From the NCBI GenBank assembly GCA_009823505.1, contig VZQC01001663.1, forward strand, positions 448,424 to 512,423: a stretch of 64,000 nt of DNA, in the 5' to 3' direction. The notes under the pieces are model-generated. The model ran no database searches and was not told where the DNA came from. It was given only the letters and a program-made list of their open reading frames with translations. Below, piece by piece: positions 23,045-34,400 of the stretch. Made by a program: the position numbers and the translations under genes. Position 1 is the stretch's first letter; each line of letters starts with the position of its first letter. This DNA is from Rhizomys pruinosus. Taxonomy: Eukaryota; Chordata; Mammalia; Rodentia; Spalacidae.

Positions 23045-23717
23045 TTACTGAATAGGTAAATGTGCTTTTGTCCTGATAGGTGGTGAAATAAGCTTTTAAT
23101 CTCCTTTTGTCATGAATGATTGAAGAACACTGTATCAGAAGTATAATTGAGACAAGAGGACAAGTGTAATATTCTTCCAACATCACATCAGATGTGTCAT
23201 GGTGATTTCCATGCCAACCCTCATTGGCAGCCTTTATTACCAGCTACAGTGTCTGACTGCCTCTGTGTCTGGAAAGCTGATGAAATAACATATACATTTT
23301 TGTTGACAGCTGCTACCAGCTCTCTAAGACATAGGACACCAATGTTCATTCAAAACTAGAAATCCTTCATCCATCCCTATAATCTCTCATGTCTGGACTC
23401 TTTGGACCCAATGTTATAGGCAGACCTTTCCTATAACTAGATTTTAAAAGCACCATACGTATTTAGCAAATGTTCTGCAAGTTCGAACTCTCATGTCTGA
23501 GTACTGTGGATTACACATTGCACAGGATAAACTTCAAGGAATCTCTCAGCTTCTTAGGCAGATAATCCATACATAAGAGTAGTAAATGAAGTCTAGCACT
23601 GAACCTCTCTGAAACCTGCTCTGTGCAGCCAATGTGACTTGATACAGACATTACACTTACAGCAGCTTCATCCTAAAATCTGTTGGGAATTAAGGATTCT
23701 GTAAATTAAAAATGCAT
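23045..23717. other. No recognised feature
   Basis: Spacer. Confidence 0.4.
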
Positions 23718-23944
23718 TATAGGGTCTGAAGAAAGACTCAGGAGTCAAGGTTGGTTGTTGTTCTTCCAGAAGACCCCAGTTAATGTCCCAGCACCTGTGT
23801 TGGGTGGCTTAAAGCAGTCTGTAACTCCAGCTCCAGAAATCTCATACCCTTTTCTGGCCATTTTGGGAACCTACCCATATAGGTACAAAGACATGCATAC
23901 AGGCACAAAGACAGGCACATATATAAAAACTATTAATAATTAAG
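23718..23944 (+). mobile_element. B3-type SINE
   Basis: 'agggtctgaagaaagactca', 'gttgttcttccagaagaccc', 'gtaactccagctccagaaat' and a tail of mixed CA and A/T. Confidence 0.75.
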
Positions 23945-24401
23945 AATATATTTTATACATCCAATGTATTGATCAACACAGCTTGTCTAATCTCACTAAA
24001 ACATACTCAAAACACATATATTAAAGTAAGGCTGGGCAAAATCATTTAGCACAAAGCCTATTTTGTAATGAGATGGGAAATAGCTCTCATAAAAATGCCA
24101 AGTGCTTGTATCTAAAATGCTACTGACAATAGAGAATAGTAGTAGTCTGTCAGATGTTCAGTTTCATTCATGTAGCAGACAGGAAGTAGAGGTTTTCAAT
24201 ATTAGGAGAGGGTATTGTTCTGCATATTGCAAGTATGAAACAAAAATCAAATAAAATTCAACATTCAGAGTAAAGTCCCTTCCAAGTCTTCATTTGGCCA
24301 GTGTGTAGTGGAGTATTGGTCTTAAGGTAGTATACTACTTACCTTGAGAGTATTTCCCAAAGGAGAATCAGGGAACCAAACAGTCCAGTTTATGTTTCAA
24401 T
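23945..24401. other. No recognised feature
   Basis: Spacer. Confidence 0.4.
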
Positions 24402-24721
24402 AAAGGCTAGAGTGGTGGATCAGTCAGTAAAGTGCTCACTTTATAAGCATGAGGATCTAAAGCAGTCCTAGAACTGATCACATAAGGTGGGTGTGGTAGC
24501 ACATACTTGTAAACCCAATATTGGGGGTGGAGACAGACAGAGAGACAAGTTGCAGGCCATAGTGTAAGACCAGTCTCAAGAACGAATGAAGAAATAAACC
24601 CCACTTGGACAGTGTCCTGGTGCAGTAGACCCATAACTAGCATCTGGGCCCTACAGGTACACACACCTGTACATACAGGAGCACATACACATAGGGACAC
24701 ACACACAAACACACACACACT
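24402..24721 (+). mobile_element. B4 SINE with (CA)n end
   Basis: 'ggctagagtggtggatcagt', 'gtgggtgtggtagcacatac', 'tgtaaacccaatattggggg', 'ggagacagacagagagacaa', ending in CA repeats near 24700-24720. Confidence 0.75.
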
Positions 24722-26075
24722 TTTTATTGACATGATCTACTAAGATGTTAAACCAAAAATGATGCAATTTGTTGTGCTTAACCAAAATGAGCTCATAGGT
24801 ACACAGACCAGGAAGAAGGAAGGAAAAGTCCACAGTAACTGGGCTAGAGACAAGAACCTGGCTCTGAGTTGCAGAGGTATGTTTGATCACAACCCCCACA
24901 CCATACAGACAACTCCACAATATGGCCTGTGACCAGGACTCTGATAGCTTTTCTCAGTGTCATTTAATAAGAACTGTCAGCCATGAAGTCTTTTATCACT
25001 ATTTTTTTAATCACAGTTGCCACCACCACACAAACCCAATATCATTCCCATGTGAATAAGTCTTTTTAGAATCTCAGGACAAAGGAAGAATCTGTTCACA
25101 CATTATAATGAGAGGATGGAAAAAGACCAAGAGCCAACAAGTGTAGGATTTATAATAACCTAAAATCCCCAGAGCCAGAGAGTATTTGGTTTAACAGAAC
25201 CAACTGAAATCTTCACAAAGAGGAAGTATGGGATTGAATGGAACTTCCCCAAATCCCCACAGCCAGAGGATATGGGTTTAACAGAACCGACTAAGATTTT
25301 TGTACTGAAGCAAGGCAATAATTAAACCAATACTGACAGTACATGAGCATTTTCTCCAGTGGATTCTATGCATATCCATATATCATGGGATGAAAGGGTT
25401 TATTATTAAAAAAACTAATACTCCCATAGTTAAACAAGCTTAAATATTTCACATTTTGAATGCCTCTTTGAGTATATCATGGCTCAGAAATAGGGATGAG
25501 GAAAATATTATAATTCTCCAAATTTGCATGATCACACAAATCTTCTCCAAGAAATATCAATCTCATGGAACATTGAATCCTCCATGGACCAGAGTTTATA
25601 TAATACATACTTATTATCAAGTTTATTGTACATGTATCATGAGTTAAATGTGACTCTAAAGAACAATGTGAGCCTTTACAGAGTTGTTAAACAAATATTG
25701 AACTTCAAAGGAGAGAAAGCTCTTTACATCTAGGCTATGGGGATGTTTGAAAGACACGACATTTGGGATTAGTGTTGAAAAGCAGAGAGGTTTTAGACAT
25801 TTGGGGATTGAAGCAAGAGAGTGAAGCTAGAATAAATAAAAAAACACAAGAATAGTCACAGGTCTGCAAAAGAACATGAACATATGAAAGAAAAGCAGTT
25901 TCTCTTTGTTATAGAAAACAAAACACAAATAGATTAACAGAGATATGGATGGACAAGAGCATTGCTTGGACTAAACATGAATAGTCAGGACTTCTGGAAG
26001 TTTGATGGTACTCCATCAAACTTTATTGATAGGATAATGGTAGCCTGCTACAGGTGCATCAATAAAGTGGTACAG
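24722..26075. other. No recognised feature apart from a small hairpin
   Basis: About 1.35 kb with no known family or gene. A perfect 11-bp inverted repeat lies at 25998-26023. The overlapping frames at 25456-25733 show no domain. Confidence 0.45.
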
Positions 26076-26337
26076 AATGCACATGCATGAGTGTGTGTGC
26101 TGACTCCCTCCATGTGGTTCCACAGGTGCTGTCCATCTTGTTTTGAAACAGTCTTTCAGTGCATGGACTTCCAATGTAGCCTGTACTGGCTACCATTGAA
26201 CCCCAGGGATTGTTCTGTCTCTACCTTCCCCATGTTGAGATCATAAGTGATTGTTGAAATGTGGGTTCTGGAGGTTAAATTCAGGGCCTTCTGCTTTTAT
26301 AGCAAGCATACTGTCCACTGAGCTGTCTCCCTAACCC
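26076..26337 (-). mobile_element. B4 SINE
   Basis: Antisense B4 order: 'gctgtccatcttgttttgaa', 'agcctgtactggctacc', 'gaaccccagggattgttctg', 'gtgggttctggaggttaaat' and 'ccactgagctgtctccctaa'. Confidence 0.8.
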
Positions 26338-27045
26338 AGTAGTAAGAGCTTGAAATTTATATCATCACAATAGCATATTCATAATTAAAATATTCTTGTT
26401 TTATACTCATGAGTAATGAATAGTTAATTGACCATTTAAAATAATAAAACAGAACCCACTTGTGTTTGGACACCCTCCTTTCTCCTGTTCTAATCATTTA
26501 CAGGAAGAACTGCTCCTATTATTTGACTTGATCCTGGTTCTTGTGAATGCCTGCTCTCTTCTCTTTCATTGCTGAGAGATTCCATTCATTTCCTTCATCT
26601 CTTGTTCCTTACACCTAGCCACTCTTCAGTTACTGTACACAGCTAACAAATTCCCATGAGAGAGTCTGGCCCAGCCAGTGCTCTTTTTTAACAATGGCTT
26701 TTACACATGCGATGAGAACTGGTGCATGGCAGTTTTCCACACATTAATCTTATCCTTACACGGACTTCATGAGGAACACCTTAGTACTTGCAATGTGCTA
26801 GAAAAGTTGAGAGCTCAAAATACTTTGACCCACATGACCCAGTAGCTCCCTGCCATTTTATAAAAACTGGGTACATTCTTAACTGCTGGTTAGCAATTTG
26901 ACTAAATAAACAATGTTGATTAACCTTTAAATGACTACTTAAAAGAACAACAATAAGGTTTAAAATAGACTGAGGAAATAATTTAGCTTTAGGAAAATTC
27001 ACACATAATTGAATGTAGCTTTTTCATTCCCCACATTAAATTACA
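26338..27045. other. No recognised feature
   Basis: Spacer. Confidence 0.4.
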
Positions 27046-27046
27046 G

Positions 27047-27380
27047 TTCTGGTTAGTCTTTATTGTCAACTTGACATACCTGAGCCACCTGGAAGGGGGA
27101 AACCTCAATTAAGGGCTGCCTGTACTGGACTGGCGCCTCTGTATGCATGTCTGCAGGATTGTCTTAATGGTTGATATAGGGCAGCTCACCTACTGCATGC
27201 ATCGCATCAGCATCCTAGGCAGTGGGTCTCTGCTGTAAAGGAAGATAGGTGGAGGGCTGCTCCATGCTCCTGTCCCAACTTCCTACAATGATGGGCTGTG
27301 TAAGCCAAAGAAACACTTCTCCCTGTGTTGTTTTTGGTCAGAATGTTTTATCACAGCAGCAGGAAGGAAACTAGAACACT
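27047..27380 (+). mobile_element. Solo ORR1-type MaLR LTR
   Basis: 'tagtctttattgtcaacttg', 'ctgagccacctggaaggggg', 'cctcaattaagggctgcctg', 'gggctgtgtaagccaaagaa' and 'tgttttatcacagcagcagg' run in ORR1 order to a 'gaaactagaaca' end. No mate LTR. Confidence 0.8.
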
Positions 27381-27659
27381 TTTTTCTTAACTTGGGAATT
27401 AGCTAAATCTCCATCCAACTTTTGATTAATATTCCTTGAGAAATATTAACTATTCATTATTTATCTAAAAGATATTTCAAAATGCATTATATTAATGAGA
27501 CAGAATAATTACCAAAGAAGAAAAAGAAATGACCTTAGAAGACTGACTCAGTGCAGATGCTGAAGTAGCTATAAAACCACATTTTAGTGAAGATTCACAC
27601 CGATGGGTCATAGACCTCGGTCCTGAAACTAGAGACATCTTGGTGACTCAACAAACCCT

Positions 27660-27960
27660 TTCCCTCCTCCTTGATGAACACCCAATGTGATGTCATTTCT
27701 CAGTCTTTCCACACTTCAGTGGGACCATGTGACTGAGTTCTGACTGGTGGAGTAAAAACAGGAGACATGAGGACATCACAGCCTGAAATACCAAGCTCTC
27801 CCTCTGGATGCTCCCTGTTTTCTCATCATCTCCTGACAGAGCCTGGGACAACATAACCAGTAGATGGCTTCACCATCCCTAGGAGAGCCAGGGGAAGCTT
27901 TGATGATCATGGTGTCCAGGGTGCTGAACTCCTGCCTTGTTTCTGGATTGTTGATGTGCT
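27660..27960 (+). mobile_element. Possible ancient mammalian interspersed repeat
   Basis: 'atgtcatttctcagtctttc', 'ttcagtgggaccatgtgact' and 'gagttctgactggtgg' resemble a mammal-wide repeat that I cannot name. Flanks on either side are unannotated. Confidence 0.3.
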
Positions 27961-28046
27961 ATGATATGAACATATATTCTAATAAGCAGCTCAGGTCAGT
28001 CTAATGTAACTAATATGGTAACTAAGAAATTAGCCATAGAGGAGAT

Positions 28047-28229
28047 AAGGATCTGGAGAGTTGGCTCAGGTGGTAGGAAGCACACTGCTCTTGCAGAGAT
28101 CCCACCAATTTCAGTGCGCATAACACACATGATCTACATTTGGTGGCTCACAACCTTCTATAATCCAGCTCCAGGGATCCAGCATATTTTCTGGCCTCGG
28201 TGGACACCTGCATGCATGCAAGTGCATAC

Positions 28230-28232
<3 letters not shown>
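28047..28232 (+). mobile_element. B3-type SINE
   Basis: 'ggatctggagagttggctca', 'gcacactgctcttgcagaga', 'ggtggctcacaaccttctat', 'ccagctccagggatccagca', and a tail leading into a GA array. Confidence 0.8.

Positions 28233-28284
<52 letters not shown>
28233..28284 (+). repeat. (GA)n microsatellite
   Basis: About 25 GA units at the 3' end of the B3 element; a short (aaaat)n follows at 28312-28336. Confidence 0.97.
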
Positions 28285-28288
<4 letters not shown>

Positions 28289-28513
28289 ATGTTTTAAAAT
28301 ACTTGAGTTTGGGAAAAAAATAAAATAAAATAAAATACTAGAGTTTGGAACACATATATCCAAATTGGTCTGGCTGCATTAAACTTAGACAATGTTATTT
28401 TGGATCTTTGAATTTCATTTTTTTTCTGGGACTCTCCTATTATAAATGTTATAGAAGTTAAATACTACAGTTACTGTGTTTGGCAGGTTAAGTGGGCAAC
28501 CTGGTAAGGGGAG

Positions 28514-28871
28514 TGTATTAGTCACTTTTCTGTTGCTGTGATAAAACACCATGACCAAGGAACTGATAAAAGGAAGAGCTTATTTGAGCTTATGATTGAC
28601 AGTTCCAGGGAATTAGAGTCCATTGTGGTGGGAGGCATGGTGGCTGATGACTAAGCAGCAAGCCAAGGGTCACATTTCACAATGAGCACAGGAAGCAGAG
28701 AGAGGGCGACTGGAGACCACAAGGCTTGTTAAACTCACTAAGCCTGTCCCCAGTGACATACTTCCTCTAGCATGGCCACACCTTCTAAGACCTCCAAAAA
28801 CAGTGCCACCAACTGGAGACAAATATCTGAATACTTAAAGCCTATGGGGGGCACTCATTCAAACCACCACA
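28514..28871 (-). repeat. MaLR 3' LTR
   Basis: Plus-strand limits tgtattagtc to caaaccaccaca. The internal side begins ttccactccctgg, which is a purine-rich stretch (ccagggagtggaa) on the minus strand just upstream of the LTR, in the position of a polypurine tract. Confidence 0.92.
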
Positions 28872-29053
28872 TTCCACTCCCTGGCTCCCATAGGCTCCTG
28901 ACCATATAAAATGCAAAATGCATTTAGTCCAACCTTAAAAGTCCCCATAGTCTTTACCAGTTTCAATGCCATTCAAAAGTCTACAGTCCAAAGTCTCTTC
29001 TGAGACTCAGGCCAATCTCCTAACTGTAAGCTCCTGTAAAATCAAAAGGCAAA

Positions 29054-29917
29054 TTACATACTCCCAATGTACAGTGGAACCGAATACACATTCCCATTCC
29101 AAAAGGGAGGAATAGAGGCATAGTGAGGAAATACTGGACCAAAACAAGACCGAAAACCAGCAGGGCAAACACCAAGTCCAGTAGCTCCACATGCAACTTC
29201 TGGGACTTGACTTCCAAAGGGCTTAGATGGCTCAGCTCTTCCAGCTTTGCTTGCAACATACATCTCTTTCTTAGGCTGGTACCACTCCCTGTATGCAGCT
29301 CTCCTTGGCAAATATCTCACAGGTCTGGCATCTCGAATGTCTTCTTGGGGTCTCCGCTGCCAACCAGGCTTCACATTCACAGCTTCATGCAATGGCCTAT
29401 CAGGGCCTACTTTATGCAGGGACACCCCTGCTGCACTCTGCCTGACCTTGGCAGCTCTCTGAAACCGTGGAGGAAGAACTGATGACCCCTTCACTCTTGC
29501 AAACTTCATGCCTCTAAAGCCAGCACCACGTGAATGAAATTGCCGAATCTGGCTGCAAGTTTGGGATGGAATCTCTCCTACTTTAACCACATTTGCAATT
29601 TTTCTCTGCCCTGGACTAGTTGGAGGATTAGCTGGGTGTGGTCTTGCCCTGAAGGTACTGATTCTTTTGTTTACTTGTAAATCTCCAGGCCTCTCCTTAA
29701 TCACTTTAGTCTCCTTATGAAAGGGAGCCTCTCCTTCATATGCCTTGGCCACACCTTTAATCTTCCTAGTGCAGTTTTCAGATCCAAACTGTACATTTTG
29801 CATTTCTTTCTGCCCCATCTGCTCTTCTCCCCTGTAGATCTGCACAATATTCACCATTAAAAGCCACACCAACATTTCTACATTAGGCTGTCTTGAAATA
29901 TCCTCCACCAAAGACAT
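29054..29917 (-). pseudogene. Residual open reading frame in MaLR internal region
   Basis: The frame is open for 298 codons from a TTG at 29950 and for 287 codons from the first ATG at 29917; it ends about 180 bases before the 3' LTR. The product would be very basic (many R and K) with no CCHC knuckle, protease, reverse transcriptase or integrase motif that I can see. Short stretches (SNGL, LVWL, EQMGQK) recur in the same frame in the second MaLR copy at 36741-39280, where the frame is soon broken. MaLR internal regions are described as having at most remote gag-like content. I infer a decayed or neutral frame, not a working gene; purifying selection is untested. Confidence 0.45.
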
Positions 29918-30185
29918 TAGTCCATTGCTTTTCAACTTAGCATCAGGCAAACATTTGCTGTGGGCAAACTGCTGCCAGACTCTTTACCAAAATATCCCGG
30001 TTGCTGCCTAAGTCTTTATTTTCCTCTGGAACTACATTTTTTGCAGCCATGCTTTCTTCCAGGCTTCTACTAGAATGGGCCCTTAAGCTCTACTTATGGT
30101 AGTCAACAGCTTTTCTAGCCCAAAGTTCCAAAGTCTTCCACATTTCTCCAAACATCCATATGGTCATGTTCTTCACAGCCAACAG

Positions 30186-30202
30186 CCCACTCTCTGGTAC
30201 CA
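30186..30202 (-). promoter_or_regulatory. tRNA-Leu-like primer binding site
   Basis: The minus strand reads tggtaccagagagtggg a few bases inside the 5' LTR. This is one base longer than the complement of a tRNA-Leu 3' end (tggtaccaggagtggg), the primer used by ERVL/MaLR elements. The same site occurs in the second copy near 38921-38937. Confidence 0.8.
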
Positions 30203-30208
30203 AATTAC

Positions 30209-30568
30209 TGTATTAGTCACTTTTCTGTTGCTGTGATAAAAACCACCATGACCAAGAACTTATAAAAGGAAGAGGTTATTTGAGCATACGATTGATGGTT
30301 CCAGGGAATTAGAGTCCATTGTGGTGGGAAGCATGGCGGCTGGAGACTACAGCAGCAAGCCAAGGGTCACATCTCGCAATGAGCACAGGAAGCAGAGAGA
30401 GGGTGACTGGAGACCACGAGGCTTGTTAAACTCACTAAGCCTTCCCCCAGTGACATACTTCCTCTAGCACTGCCACACCTTCTAAGACCTCCAAAAACAT
30501 TGCCACCAACTGTAGACAAATTTCTGAATACTTAAAGCCTATGGGGGACACTCATTCAAATCACCACA
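30209..30568 (-). repeat. MaLR 5' LTR
   Basis: Same limits as the partner LTR (tgtattagtc to caaatcaccaca on the plus strand). It carries the 5' signals for the minus-strand element. No transcription of flanking DNA can be judged from sequence. Confidence 0.92.
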
Positions 30569-30573
30569 GGGAG

Positions 30574-31130
30574 GTACACCTAATTTAACCATGATTTTGT
30601 AGTTGCACCGAGAGCTCTCTGTATATTCAATTGCTGTTTAGTGGGCCCTGCTCCACATCCTGGTAGTGCATGATGGTGTCACAGAGACACAGCCTTTTAT
30701 CTGTCTGTTTCCTCTTCACAACTTCATTCAGATACTTGGTGTTGACCTGACAAATAAAAGGATAAGCTTTTCTTTTCTCTCTCTGTTTCTGCCCCAATGT
30801 GCCTAATCTTTTTCCTAACAGAGCAGCCTGCACTTAATATGCACAACTGCATACAGGTCGTTAATTCTCTAAGCTTCTCCTAAATCATTCCTGTGCATAC
30901 AGAGTAGAATCTTAATGTAGTTTTGGTAGTTTAGAATCTTGTCTAATTTATTACATGAGACCAGAACTGCCACAGGAAATTTTTTTTTAATGAACATTAA
31001 CTATTTCGATAATTACCTTTTTCCTTTTCTGGAATTCATTTTCTTTTAAAAGTTGTGCCTAGAGAATCATCTGAGGACAGTGAGGCATACATGTTTAATC
31101 AATAAAGGAATTTCACGTAGGAAAATACTT
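30574..31130. other. No recognised feature
   Basis: Spacer. The minus-strand frame 30627-30833 has no domain. Confidence 0.4.
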
Positions 31131-31133
31131 TCA

Positions 31134-31308
31134 GCAGGGTGTGGTACACATGCCTTTAATCCCAGCACTCTGGAGGCAGAGGCAGGCAGATCTCTGTGAG
31201 TTCAAGGCCAGCCTGGTCTACAGAGTGAGCTCCAGGCCAGCTGGGACTAAAGGGAGACACTGTCTCAAAGAAATAAAAAAAAATAAATAAATAAAAATAA
31301 AAATAACA
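31134..31308 (+). mobile_element. B1 SINE, full length
   Basis: 'gcagggtgtggtacacatgc', 'ctttaatcccagcactctgg', 'ggcaggcagatctctgtgag', 'ttcaaggccagcctggtcta' and 'gggagacactgtctcaaaga' with an A-rich tail. Confidence 0.95.
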
Positions 31309-31558
31309 AATCTAAATATGCATTTCCTTCCATGTAATGTTTAACATTTCTACTGAATAGGCCTTTGGAGAACCACTAAAGGCAGCTGGGAATATGACTG
31401 CTACAGGCTGTTCAGAAGCCTTCTATGTAGAGTGGCTTCCCAGATGAAATGTTTCATACTCCTGAGACAAATGCACTCTTCCCCTTCCATGGTAAAGGAT
31501 TCCTTGCTTTCACTATACTGTCATATCCATCTTCCCATTCTCAGAAACAATGATGCAG

Positions 31559-31768
31559 AGGCTATGGAGATGGCCCAGAGGGAAGAGCACTTGCTACTCT
31601 TGCAGAAGCCTGGAGCCCCTTTGTTAAGCACATCACAGCCATCTGTAACTCCAGCCCCAGGGAATCCAACACCCTCCTCTAGCCTCCATGGGCCCTGCAC
31701 TCATGTGACATACTGCATAAACACACACACAGTACACCCAAACAGTTAAAATATAAATAAAAAAAAAC
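31559..31768 (+). mobile_element. B3-type SINE
   Basis: 'gaggctatggagatggccca', 'cttgctactcttgcagaagc', 'gtaactccagccccagggaa', 'ccctcctctagcctccatgg', CA-rich then A-rich tail. Confidence 0.85.
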
Positions 31769-32070
31769 CAATGATGCTGTTTTTTTTATGGGCTTTTAGA
31801 ACATAACAGAATCATTGGTATTATTTTTTCCTGATTTTGGTCTTTGGTTTAACTATACAAGTTTGAAACTTGTCTATCTTCAATTATCTGGCTGTAGATC
31901 ATATATATTCAATGCTATATCATAATTACTGAAATTACTAATGTTTATTGTTTTCTGTTTATCAACATTTGTTAACATGAGCATCCTTGTGATAGTATCA
32001 ACACATTAAACCCTAAAGTTATGTTAATAATATAGATGCCTTATTAATCAGTGTTGTAAGACTAAAATGA

Positions 32071-32312
32071 GGGGGCTGGAGAGATGGCCTAGTGGTTAAG
32101 AGCGCCGACCGCTCTTGCAGAGGACCCGGGTTCAATCCCCAGCACCCACATGGCGGCCGAGAACCGTCTGAAACTCCAATTCCAGGAGAACTCCAGTTCC
32201 AGGGGAATCCAACGGCCTCTTCTGACCTCCGCTGCATTGCACGACACAGGTGCACAAACTTGCATGCAGACAGTACATTCACACATACAGAAATAAATAA
32301 AATTAATAAAAA
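32071..32312 (+). mobile_element. Young tRNA-derived SINE with 13-bp target duplication, doubled-unit subfamily
   Basis: Flanked by aagactaaaatga at 32058-32070 and 32313-32325. The A box (ggcctagtggttaagagcgc) and B box (gggttcaatccc) are intact, the 17-bp unit is doubled, and the tail is aaataaataaaattaataaa. The best-preserved plus-strand copy in the window. Confidence 0.97.
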
Positions 32313-32327
32313 AAGACTAAAATGATA

Positions 32328-32545
32328 AAAAGACTGAAGATGCAGCTCAGTGGGTAAAGGCATGAAGCCTTAGGCTCCATCCCCAGAACTCCATAAAACA
32401 GAGCAAAATGGTACACACCTGTAATCCCAACACTCAGGAGATGGAGGTAGGTAGATCAGGAGTTCAAGGTCATCCTCAGTTGCATAGGGCATTCAAAGCT
32501 AGCCTGACAAGACACAATGTCAAAATAATAACAGTAATAATAATA
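32328..32545 (+). mobile_element. B4-type SINE (tRNA head plus B1 body)
   Basis: The short head 'gactgaagatgcagctcagt', then 'aaaatggtacacacctgtaa', 'tcccaacactcaggagatgg' and 'aggagttcaaggtcatcctc', ending in an (ataat)n-like tail. Confidence 0.75.
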
Positions 32546-33044
32546 TTAAACAAAATGAATGCTACTTGTAGCCATCTGCTGTTGGTCCTATTGGCCATGT
32601 ACAAACATCCTTATGGATCTAACCCAAAGGCATAATTATGCCTCACAAGTACAAATCTGACATTTCCACTACCAGATAATGAATGGGTCGGTTTTCTTAC
32701 AAACGTGCTATGAATAGTTAAAATTAAACTATTAAAATTAGTCTGTTGATGGTATTGCCTTAATGCAATTTTTGTTGGCACTTGACTGATATTTGATCTG
32801 TATGATGATGGTTTTTCATTTACCAACAAGATACAGTTGTGAAGCAACTGCTTAAGTTTTTGTTCTTCAAATAGTTTATTCATCTCTCCTGCAGATTTGC
32901 ACATTGGCTGTCTATATCCTGTCTATATCCTGAGTTCTTTCCAATTTACATTTTTAAGATAGTTTGCAAACTTTTCCTTCATGCTAAAACATATTCCCAC
33001 ACTACCCCTTTCATTTGGATACCAAAACTTCTTTTTATTTATAC
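32546..33044. other. No recognised feature
   Basis: Spacer. A minus-strand frame at 32611-32904 has no domain. Confidence 0.4.
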
Positions 33045-33213
33045 TTTTTTTGTAATTTTTTTTATCTTTTTGAGACAGAGTCTTCCTGTAGCCCCAGCTG
33101 TCCTGGAACTCAGTCTGTAGTTCAAGGCTGGCCTTGAACTCACAAAGATCCACCTGCCTCTGTCTCTCTCCTGAGTGCTAGGATTAAAGGCATGCACCAC
33201 CACAACAGTTGTC
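33045..33213 (-). mobile_element. B1 SINE
   Basis: 'tttttgagacagagtcttcc', 'agccccagctgtcctggaac', 'aaggctggccttgaactcac' and 'ctaggattaaaggcatgcac', the complement of B1. Confidence 0.95.
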
Positions 33214-33669
33214 ACAATCTTTTAAGGTATAAAGAGAATAATGGATTGCAGTGTAGCATTTGAAATACGTATTTCCCCAATAATGAATCCCTGGAAGCAT
33301 CCAGTCTCATTGTCCTCATAGTTCTGTCCTAGCAGGTTATATATGTGGAATCTCACAGCATGTGGCCTTTCTCTGAGTGGCACAGTTAAGATTTTTTTCA
33401 GGTCTTTTACTGGCTTTCTACCTCATTACTTTTCAGTCCTGAGTAATATCAGTTGTCTAGCCATTGCCAGTTTATTTATCCATTCATATACTAAACACTA
33501 TATCAATTGTTTTCAAACTTGGGTTAATATAAATGAATCTGTCATAAGTAACTGTGAGCAGGATTTTGATGGGGACAGTTTCCATTTCCTTTGAATTAGT
33601 TTAAAGGAAGGAGTACAGAGTTCTTGTGATGTTTATAGGCACTTATATAGGAAATTACCAAACTTTATT

Positions 33670-33905
33670 CTTTTTAGATATTTTTGTATGTTTATTTATG
33701 TATATGAATGTATTTATGTGAACATAGCTCTCTGTGTATGTTCCACATGTGTGTACCTTTGCTGTATTCTGGGAAAGGGCATCAGATAGCCCAGAGCTGG
33801 AGTTACCTGCAGTTCTGAGGTACCCACAAGAGTGTGAGAACTGAACTCATATCTGCTGGAAGAAGAGTGACCACACTTAACCATTGAGTAATCTTTCCAA
33901 TTCCC
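33670..33905 (-). mobile_element. B3-type SINE in ancient L1
   Basis: Antisense 'gggcatcagatagcccagag', 'ctggagttacctgcagttct', 'gagaactgaactcatatctg' and 'cattgagtaatctttccaat'. Confidence 0.75.
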
Positions 33906-33930
33906 AACCAAATTTTCTTCTAAATTTCTT

Positions 33931-34175
33931 TTTTTTTAATTTTATTTATTTATTTGTGTGTGTGTGTGAATGTACTGTCTGCATGTAGGTCTGTGCACCT
34001 GTGTCGTGCAATGCTGTGGAGGTCAGAAGAGGGTCTCGGATTCCCCTGGAAATGGAGTTCTTCTGGAATTGGAGTTACAGGCGGTTCTCAGATGCCATGT
34101 GGGTGCTGGGGATCAAACCTGGGTCCTCTGTAAGAGCAGTCGGCGCTCTTAACTGCTAGGCCATCTCTCCAGCCC
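33931..34175 (-). mobile_element. Young tRNA-derived SINE with 15-bp target duplication, doubled-unit subfamily
   Basis: Perfect tcttctaaatttctt at 33916-33930 and 34176-34190. The 17-bp unit is doubled; the head is intact. Confidence 0.96.
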
Positions 34176-34400
34176 TCTTCTAAATTTCTTAAACCACTTT
34201 GGAGTTCCTCCATCTATGAATGAGCTTTTCTGTCTCTCCACATCCTTGTCAGCATGTGATGTTGTTGGTCTTCTGGATCTTGATCATCCTTAGAAGTGAA
34301 TAGTGATATCTCATTGCTGTTCTGATTTTCAATTCCCTGGTGGCAGAGTGTTTGGAACATCTTTTCTGAAGCTCTTTGATGTCTCTTGATCATCTGAGGC

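Larger units (their letters stand above)
28514..30568 (-). mobile_element. Complete ERVL-MaLR provirus (LTR-internal-LTR)
   Basis: Two direct LTRs of about 358-360 bases flank a 1.34-kb internal region. The element is bounded by GGGAG at 28509-28513 and again at 30569-30573, a 5-bp target duplication as expected of ERVL-class integrases. On the minus strand the LTRs start tgtggtggtttgaatgagtg and end ctaataca. The LTRs differ at roughly 25-30 positions by eye, so the insertion is not recent. The internal region is far too short for gag-pol-env, as is known for MaLRs, which are non-autonomous. Confidence 0.95.
33300..34400 (-). mobile_element. Ancient mammalian L1, interrupted by two SINEs
   Basis: Antisense motifs of old L1 3' regions, in order: 'tgtggaatctcacagcatgt' (33352), 'tttatccattcatatactaa', 'cttgggttaatataaatgaa' (33520), then after the SINEs 'tctccacatccttgtcagca' (34236) and 'gatatctcattgctgttctg' (34306). 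The pieces line up as one element split at 33670-33905 and 33931-34175. Much more diverged than the other L1s here. Confidence 0.7.

Noticed and set aside
29123..29482. A 119-codon plus-strand frame opposite the MaLR open frame
   Set aside because: It is a shadow of the minus-strand frame within the provirus and matches no expected retroviral product.
32071..32160. Intact A and B boxes considered as a tRNA gene
   Set aside because: They lie in the head of a SINE with target duplications and an A-rich tail, with no complete tRNA cloverleaf.
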